Assembly (NCBI GenBank): GCA_002682825.1
Contig: NOKP01000006.1
Coordinates: forward strand, 1,736,001-1,800,000
Reading direction: 5' to 3'
Length of the DNA stretch: 64,000 nt
From: Neonectria sp. B-13
Lineage: Eukaryota; Ascomycota; Sordariomycetes; Hypocreales; Nectriaceae
The translations under genes and the position numbers were made by a program. The notes below the pieces were generated by a model, which saw only the letters and a list, made by a program, of their open reading frames with translations, was not told the DNA's origin and made no database searches. This document shows positions 58,456-64,000 of the stretch, piece by piece; positions within the stretch are counted from its first letter, which is position 1, and each line of letters opens with the position of its first letter.

Positions 58456-59209
58456 CTGGGCAGATTATCGAGAGAACCCCCAGAACCCGGTACTCGGGAC
58501 GGCCTTTTACAGCTGGGTGGGAGGGTTGTCGAGGATAACGACGAGATCTTTCTGTTGGCCTTCGTTGGAATCGGCTGCGGCGAGGCGTCTTGCCAAAGGT
58601 GCAAATGTGCGACGTGAACCAACCCTGACAACCGTGGGTCGGTCCAACAAAGCCCGGTGAATATAGACGGAGTGAGTCTCGGCCAATCAGGGCTGAAGCT
58701 TGGCAGTGACGCAGTCGCAGGTAAGGGGCTCAGGTTGAAGCCGGCTCTGTGAGACCCGAGGGCGATGGTTTATTAATCCAACGGGGACGCCACCAGAAGA
58801 CTCAGGCCCTTGGCTGTGAAGGCACAATGGGCCAAATGCGGGGAAGCTTTGATTGTTGGGTGGTTGATGGCGGTGGCTTTGCCGTCTTTGTGTGTTGGCT
58901 GTCCGTGAGCTGCCATTTGACCAAATAGAGTCTGCCGTAGCATCCTCAATAAGCCATCTAGACTTGGTCCCGAAGATCCGGAACAGGCAGGTCTCAGTAT
59001 GGCGGCTACAGTACAACATTCGCATCTTCACCGTGCGAGGCCCTTTGGACAAGCCCGTTCATGTTGTGAGGTACTGTACTCCGTACGGTGCCGGCATCTG
59101 CCGTGTGATGTATAATATACACAGGACGCCACCTTGCTCCGCCAGCCGTCCTGGGCAACGCCCTTCAGACCCTACGGAGTGCTCCGTGTCCGGACTTGCT
59201 CCAACATCC
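58456..59209. other. Intergenic region upstream of the 58455 regulator
   Basis: 754 bases with the promoter of the minus-strand regulator and the 3' flank of the PPR gene. One GTACTCCGTA motif lies at 59076-59085. No gene seen. Confidence 0.55.
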
Positions 59210-61624
59210 TTACACCGACTGGTCCTGCTCCAGCCGCTTCTTGTTCGTGTCAATGATCCTCTCCATCGTCTGCAGAGCTCGCGTCTGATCATTCAGCCGG
59301 GCAAACGCCCTGAACGTGTGTACGTCCGGTTTGAAGCCCGCAGCCTCCAGGTCTTGCAGCGTGCCCACTGTCTGAGACAAGTTCTGCATTGATGCGTAGC
59401 CCTTGGCCAGCGTGTTCCAGGTCACGAGATTGGGCTCCAGATTGTGTTCCCGCATCACCTGCAGGACCTGCTCCGCCAACATCTTCTCTCCCCGCATCAT
59501 TAAGCCGTGGATCAAGATGCTAAATGTGAAGAGGCTGGGCGCCGGATGCACTGCAGGCGCTTCCGCTGTCGGCAGCTCTTCCTTGGCATCTTCTTTTGCT
59601 TTTGGCTTCATCGTGTCCCGGAGCATGTCGCCAAAAACCTGCAGCGCCGGCCGCAGCAACGACTTGCGCTCCAACATGGCCAAAATAAGGGTGTCGTGAA
59701 TTACGCTTCCCTGCTCCTTGATCATCTCAGCCGCCCAGTTCTTCCCCGCATCGGCCTCCTCCAATCGACTCTTGAAGAACGTGTAGAATGCCATAATGTC
59801 ATATGGGTTGTTGAGACTTTTGATGTATGCACGCAGCATGATGGCTAGAGTCGTCGAATTCGGGGCTTGCTGGGGCCCGTCGCCTGATTCGAAGAAGTCG
59901 TTGACGACAGGCACGATGGTGTGTTTAAATTCCCACTCCCTCGGAGGACCGGACCTGAACTTCTCGGGGCCGTCCTCATTGCCTTGTTCGAGGATCAAGG
60001 GCAAAGTATCTGGAACCAGCCATTGCAACGGTTGCAAGTCAAACTTCTTGGCGTATATGGCTAACATTGGCGTAAAAATCGGCAACACCCACGGCGCCTG
60101 GTACTTCTTATCGCGACACTCCATCTCCGCAAAGTAGAAAATGCTGTGAAGAGTGTTGTTGAGCACGTCGACGTAAGGGGCTTTTGCCGCCTTGGCCACC
60201 TCGAGGGCCTGGCGCACGTTTGACGCCTTCAGGCTATTCTTGGCTCCCCTAAAGACTGTCGTGTAACAGCGCAAATCTAGATCGGCGCCATTCTCGGCGA
60301 GTAGGAGCGGAAGCCGGATCGCCTCCGCAATGTCTCCCTGCTTGCAGAGGGAGTCGACCAGAGCGGTAAAGCTGACGAGGTTGGGAGAATACCCCTTCTC
60401 GAGGAAGAACTCCATCGCTCGCTGTGGTGAGAATGTGCTCTCTTCCGAATTGGACCACCCATCCCCCATCTGTGTAGAATGCAACAATGTCGTGATAACA
60501 CTGGCAATGGTGGGATTGTTCAGGTTGACGTTGTCCTTGGTCATGTTTCGTAAGATGTCGTATGCCTTTTCCTTGTGAGAGTGGCTCTCAGCCATGGCGC
60601 TAGCGTAATGCAAAAGGGTGTTTCGATGCAGGCGAATGCCAGCTTGTCGGATAAGCTGGAACACCTCCACTGCTTGGTCAACAGGCAGCTTTGTGGCAAG
60701 GACACCAAGAGTCTCCTGGCGTAACGGGACGTATCTGGGAGGCAGATCAACAAGGAGCTTGGTAACCAGCTCAACGATTTCGTCAGCTTTTGAACCTTGG
60801 TCCCGAGAGGTCTTGAGAGCATCCGCTGGGAGCTTCAAAACATGGTAGAATAAAGCGTCAGAAATAGCAAAGCCTGGAGGCAACGGGTCCAAGGTAGCCT
60901 CGATGACCTGAACTGCCTTGTCGGGACAATTGTGGAGCGTTGACAACATGATGTTCGGCCATTGTTGGGTTCGAGATTCGACGTCAAGCTCTTCCCATGC
61001 CTTGCGCATACTGGATGTATCCTCGAGTTCGAACAGCCATTTACCGTCGTCGCGCCAGGGCCAGGAGCTGGGATTCTTCGGTTCCATGATGTTTTCCAAC
61101 TTCCGCTTCCAGTAGTTGAATCGTCTTCGAGCAGGCACCACTTCCTCGGGAGGGTGCTGGTGCCTGATATATCCCCATTGATTGTAGTTGAACCTTTCTC
61201 CACTCAACATCGCATTGCGCTTGGCGCGTTCCTCGGGATTCTTGGCAGAACTCCTGGGTGGGAAGTGCCGAACACCTGTAGGGGACTTGGAGGCTGTCTT
61301 GCCCTTCTTTTTTCTTGAGTTTGGTTTCGGTTTGGGTGCATCCTCAGTGTTGAGGTTTTCGGATGCTCTCGACTCGGGGTCTAGCTGTGCCGGGCTCGGC
61401 TTGAGCGGCTGTGCTGATGCATCCTTAATGCTCAATTGAGTCAAGATCTGGGGCTTCTCGTTTGAACTTTGCGACTGTGGCAGCGACGGCGATATGGCAT
61501 GGTAAGGTCTCGTAGCGAACGTTCCAAATCGTGTGTAGTTGTGTCGCGGGGCCAGGGGAGATGCTCGCTGTGTCAAGGACAAGGTCATAGACGGCCCACG
61601 CCTCATGCAACAGGCGCGATACAT
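59210..61624 (-). CDS. Mitochondrial pentatricopeptide repeat (PPR) protein
   Basis: Single exon, 804 residues. The first 50 residues are basic and Ser/Thr-rich without acidic residues (RRGPSMTLSLTQRASPLAPR), fitting a mitochondrial presequence. A Lys/Ser-rich disordered stretch to about 150 is followed by scattered PPR helical pairs: SPNLVSFTALVDSLCKQGDI and, near the C-terminus, SLFTFSILIHGLMMRGEKM, LEPNLVTWNTLAKGYASMQN and FKPDVHTFRAFARL. Fungal PPR proteins of this size bind specific mitochondrial mRNAs to control stability or translation. Which transcript cannot be told from sequence, and no symbol is justified. The fungal repeats are degenerate compared with plant PPRs, as is usual. Divergent from Cwf18. 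Confidence 0.9.
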   Translation of the reverse strand: MYRACCMRRGPSMTLSLTQRASPLAPRHNYTRFGTFATRPYHAISPSLPQSQSSNEKPQILTQLSIKDASAQPLKPSPAQLDPESRASENLNTEDAPKPKPNSRKKKGKTASKSPTGVRHFPPRSSAKNPEERAKRNAMLSGERFNYNQWGYIRHQHPPEEVVPARRRFNYWKRKLENIMEPKNPSSWPWRDDGKWLFELEDTSSMRKAWEELDVESRTQQWPNIMLSTLHNCPDKAVQVIEATLDPLPPGFAISDALFYHVLKLPADALKTSRDQGSKADEIVELVTKLLVDLPPRYVPLRQETLGVLATKLPVDQAVEVFQLIRQAGIRLHRNTLLHYASAMAESHSHKEKAYDILRNMTKDNVNLNNPTIASVITTLLHSTQMGDGWSNSEESTFSPQRAMEFFLEKGYSPNLVSFTALVDSLCKQGDIAEAIRLPLLLAENGADLDLRCYTTVFRGAKNSLKASNVRQALEVAKAAKAPYVDVLNNTLHSIFYFAEMECRDKKYQAPWVLPIFTPMLAIYAKKFDLQPLQWLVPDTLPLILEQGNEDGPEKFRSGPPREWEFKHTIVPVVNDFFESGDGPQQAPNSTTLAIMLRAYIKSLNNPYDIMAFYTFFKSRLEEADAGKNWAAEMIKEQGSVIHDTLILAMLERKSLLRPALQVFGDMLRDTMKPKAKEDAKEELPTAEAPAVHPAPSLFTFSILIHGLMMRGEKMLAEQVLQVMREHNLEPNLVTWNTLAKGYASMQNLSQTVGTLQDLEAAGFKPDVHTFRAFARLNDQTRALQTMERIIDTNKKRLEQDQSV

Positions 61625-62024
61625 TTGAGCCGCTAGCGATTCTCCCAGCTCAGCATCGACGCAATTTCAGAAGTGTATATATATATATCGAAAAGGTAGG
61701 ATCGGGGGGCGAGTCGTTGCGACGCAGGAACTGGCGTTGGTAGAGGAGCTGTTGAAGTTATGAATCTTTAGGAGGTCATAGAGACAGCCTCAACTATTTT
61801 TTGCAGGGGGTAGTCTAGTGGTTAGCCCCCGGATGTTTTAGTGGTCCCTGGCCCTGCAGCGGCTCTGCTCAGGATCCATCCAACCTGGAGTTCGTTCCAT
61901 TCCATCAACTCTGTTTTCCACCCCACCAAAACTTGAACAACCACAACTCCCATCAAGAAGATCTCACATTGAAGTAGCTCTGGCGGGTTCTTCAGGGGCT
62001 TCTGCCACCCAAACTTTCTCCATC
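61625..62024. promoter_or_regulatory. Divergent promoter, PPR gene / cwf18
   Basis: 400 bases between outward-facing starts. Contains a TATATATATATAT run at about 61676-61688, well placed upstream of the PPR start, and the tRNA-like element at 61802-61858. Confidence 0.6.
61802..61858 (+). ncRNA. tRNA-like element with intact D-arm/A-box (possible remnant)
   Basis: TAGTCTAGTGGTTAG is identical to the D-arm of common eukaryotic Asp/Glu/His tRNAs and matches the pol III A-box. It is enclosed by a GGGGG/CCCCC hairpin and by a 7-bp pair, TGCAGGG (61802-61808) with CCCTGCA (61852-61858). The enclosed span is only 57 nt and no anticodon or T-arm can be folded. A poor B-box-like GGAGTTCGTTCC lies at 61887-61898. 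It is more likely a degenerate tRNA fragment than a working gene. Confidence 0.25.
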
Positions 62025-62651
62025 ATGTCCTCCTCTCAGCTCGGCCTCGGCGCCGCATCGGACGATCGAAAAGCCCGACTCGCCAAACTCAAGAACCTCA
62101 AGCGAAAACAACCCACCGACGAAATCGTCGCGCCCGAGTCTGAGCGCTCCGCGTCGCCCCCCACAGAACCCGATGTCTCCCGGTTACACGTGTCCGGCCG
62201 CAACTACGACCACGAGACGCGAGGGCCGAAGCTCGGTTTCGAGGCGCCACCGACCCTAGGCCTCGAGAAGCAGACGCTGGAGGAGCAGGCCGCTGAGCTT
62301 GAGGCCCAGGTCAGGCAGAAAGCCGCCGAGGAGGCGCAGGACGACAAGGGGATCGACCTGTTCAAGCTGCAGCCCAAGAAGCCGAATTGGGACCTGAAAA
62401 GAGAACTAGACAAGAAGATGGAAGTGTTGAATGTCCGGACCGACAATGCGATCGCGCGGCTGGTTCGAGATCGCATCACTGGCGCGCAAAAGGCCGCTGA
62501 GAAGTCCAAGGCAGTGGGCGGTGGAGAAGGCGACGGAGAGGCCGTAGGCATGGATGGCGTGGCATTGGTAGAGGGACTTAGAGTCAGGGAGAGGGAGGAG
62601 GAAGAGGACGAGCGACGAGAACGGGAAGAGGAGGCGGCACTAGATGCTTGA
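62025..62651 (+). CDS. cwf18: Pre-mRNA splicing factor Cwf18 (CCDC12 homologue)
   Basis: Single exon, 208 residues. Family landmarks: RKARLAKLKNLKRKQP near the N-terminus, FRNY-like VSGRNYDHETRGPKLGF, the acidic coiled coil EEQAAELEAQVRQKAAEE, and the conserved block IDLFKLQPKKPNWDLKRELD followed by KKMEVLNVRTDNAIARLVRDR. Cwf18 is a small component of the fission-yeast Cdc5/Prp19-associated complex and of the active spliceosome (human CCDC12). The C-terminal 50 residues are Glu/Arg-rich and likely disordered. It converges with the zinc-knuckle RS gene, 99 bases between stops. Confidence 0.94.
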   Translation: MSSSQLGLGAASDDRKARLAKLKNLKRKQPTDEIVAPESERSASPPTEPDVSRLHVSGRNYDHETRGPKLGFEAPPTLGLEKQTLEEQAAELEAQVRQKAAEEAQDDKGIDLFKLQPKKPNWDLKRELDKKMEVLNVRTDNAIARLVRDRITGAQKAAEKSKAVGGGEGDGEAVGMDGVALVEGLRVREREEEEDERREREEEAALDA

Positions 62652-62750
62652 GAGTTTCACTTGTACGTTGGCTTTTCATTTTCTTACAGCGGATTCCCGT
62701 GCTGGCGCCTCGCGTACCACGGTTGATATTAAGTGTACATCGATACCCAA

Positions 62751-63800
62751 CTATCTTCCACCCATGTTCTGCGCCTGGGTTATAGCTAACCGCCGACTAA
62801 AAGGGCTCAGGCTTCGCTCTCGCGGGCGCTCCTCGGGCGGCGGGCCCCTCGATGCAGGCGCATTTCCGTCGTTCCGTCCCCGTGGGCCTCCGCCACGCCC
62901 TCTTGTCGAATTGTGCTGCTCTGGCCGACGGTGCTGTCTGGCCAGGGGCTCTGGTGAGCCCGACTCACGGGCACGATGACGTCGAGAGTCGAATGAATCC
63001 CTAGATCCCAGCGACTCGCGTCGTGAACGCCTGGGAGGCGCATCGTCACGCTCGGGATGACCAGGTGCTGCATCGCGAGCCCGGTAGAGCTTCTCGCGGT
63101 CGCCAGTGTCCGGAGAGCGACTGTCGCGGGACAGGGAGCGCTTTCGTCCTTGATGGGGTTGCGAACTACGGCTGCGGCTGCGGCTGCGACTACGGCTGCG
63201 GCTGCGGCTGTTGTCCCGACGGCCGTCTCGCAGGCTCCCCTTTGTCTCCGAACGAGGGCTCTGTCCTCGTCGCTGGGGAGGGGGTGTTCTGGACCGTCTC
63301 CTGGGAGGTGACGGCGATCTCGACGCTCCAGTTGAGATGGTTGACACAGAATGCGAAGACACTGATCTTTGGCGTTTCGAAGACGATTCAATTAGCTCGT
63401 CTTCGCGTTCCTCACGCTCCCGCTTGCGGGCCCGTTCAGACTCAGCCTTAGCAAGCTGCTCGTCGGCGACTCCTTGCCTAGCAGACCAGTTAGTTCAAGC
63501 ATGTAGAAAGCCAATTCACCGTGACTCACTTCCTCTCCAGTGGGTTGGGCGCATCATTCGTCAGCTTTGGAACGAGCTTGGGGTTCCGGAGCTGCTGAGA
63601 CCGAGATGGGCGAGACACATATGGACGATCTTGCGAAGATGCCTTGCATTCATATGAGTAGTGGCGTTCTAAGACGGTCAGCATTATATAACAACAATCC
63701 GCGCCGTTCTGGGGTACCTATCTCTCTTCAAGCACTTTTGGCACTGGACATTTGAGGGCGTAGAGCGGGATGGCCCACCTCGACCTCTATAAGTGAACAT
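62751..63800 (-). CDS. CCHC zinc-knuckle, RS-rich protein (ZCCHC10-like)
   Basis: About 313 residues from exons 63800-63722, 63665-63530 and 63477-62751. The first intron only works as AT-AC (63721-63666); the second is a normal GT-AG intron. The joined N-terminus reads NVQCQKCLKRGHYSYECKA, a CX2CX4HX4C knuckle with Cys20, Cys23, His28 and Cys33, as in human ZCCHC10, followed by YVSRPSRSQQLRNPKLVPKL, a Lys/Glu/Arg-rich helix, and a 200-residue Ser/Arg/Pro-rich tail containing an uninterrupted SR-dipeptide run. RS tails and knuckles suggest an RNA-binding, splicing-speckle-like protein; the molecular function of this family is not established. The start at 63800 gives MFTYRGRGGPSR, which looks family-typical. 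Confidence 0.85.
63160..63222 (-). repeat. SR-dipeptide coding repeat
   Basis: Tandem hexanucleotide units (GCGGCT-like on the + strand) encode consecutive Ser-Arg pairs in the tail of the zinc-knuckle protein. Confidence 0.85.
63666..63721 (-). other. Apparent AT-AC intron (56 nt) in the zinc-knuckle gene
   Basis: In transcript sense it begins ATAGGTACC and ends CTTAGAAC, with CTGAC as a possible branch site about 11 nt before the end. Using the nearby GT (63717) and AG (63669) instead shifts frame and hits a stop within seven codons, whereas AT-AC restores a canonical CX2CX4HX4C knuckle. Confidence 0.7.
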
Positions 63801-64000
63801 TTCGTGGTGAGGGTGGTGGATCAATCCTGGAAATGCAGACTTGCAACGCGGGCGTTGGGATAGCGTGCAGGCACCAATGAGACACCAGAGGGATACAAGG
63901 GGTAGTGATAATGAGGAATGAGGCGAACGAGTGAACCTGGACCGCCTTTTATTTGTCGTCGGGGTGCAAGCTCATCAGCTGGCTTAGGTGTCGGCTTTGC
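63801..64000. other. Upstream flank of the zinc-knuckle gene
   Basis: Last 200 bases of the window, holding the promoter or leader of the minus-strand gene. No other feature seen. Confidence 0.5.

Noticed and set aside
63669..63717. GT-AG version of the first intron of the zinc-knuckle gene
   Set aside because: Joining at 63718|63668 shifts the frame, destroys the knuckle and meets a stop within seven codons; the AT-AC version keeps frame and motif.

Overview
The window reads as nuclear DNA of a filamentous ascomycete (Pezizomycotina, most likely Sordariomycetes). Support: densely packed genes with short GT-AG introns (about 47-150 nt, one of 287 nt), CTAAC/CTGAC-type branch sites, three Zn2Cys6 regulators, and typical fungal housekeeping orthologues. 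The species cannot be fixed from sequence alone. There is one 100-base assembly gap (9877-9976) and one single N (4279). I found no CRISPR, rRNA, intact tRNA, transposase or viral sequence.

Layout. 1-5073: long non-coding leader of a large Zn2Cys6 regulator (5074-8812, +). 8813-10489: intergenic DNA with the gap. 10490-16216 (-): DDX60-type DEVH helicase in six exons. 17280-18866 (-): UTP15, small-subunit processome. 19329-22475 (-): C2-domain protein of the Inn1/Fic1 cytokinesis type with a long repeat-bearing tail. 24620-31945: five compact metabolic or organellar genes: free methionine-R-sulfoxide reductase (-), mitochondrial LETM1-like protein (+), peroxisomal SCP2 protein (+), nitronate monooxygenase (-) and aldo-keto reductase (-). 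31946-36948: gene-free divergent region. 36949-38438 (+): membrane-type casein kinase I. 39427-40328 (-): p24 cargo receptor, divergent from SWC4 (40774-42609, +), a subunit of SWR1 and NuA4. 42610-53101: about 10.5 kb with no gene I can support. 53102-55171 (+): a Zn2Cys6 DNA-binding domain fused to a maltose O-acetyltransferase-type enzyme. 56157-58455 (-): another Zn2Cys6 regulator. 59210-61624 (-): mitochondrial PPR protein. 62025-62651 (+) and 62751-63800 (-): spliceosomal Cwf18, convergent with a zinc-knuckle RS-rich protein.

For every intron-containing gene I joined exons by hand and checked that lengths sum to whole codons. Three splicing oddities emerged: a start codon alone in its coding exon plus a 5-nt microexon in the methionine sulfoxide reductase gene; an apparent AT-AC intron in the zinc-knuckle gene; and an in-frame, stop-free 57-nt intron in the LETM1-like gene.

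The genes do not form an obvious biosynthetic cluster. Most are conserved core functions (ribosome assembly, splicing, chromatin, secretion, cytokinesis, mitochondria). The regulators (three Zn2Cys6 proteins, casein kinase I) sit next to the longest non-coding stretches, and those on the + strand have pyrimidine-rich leaders. The best candidates for something under-described are the DNA-binding/acetyltransferase fusion and the AT-AC intron.
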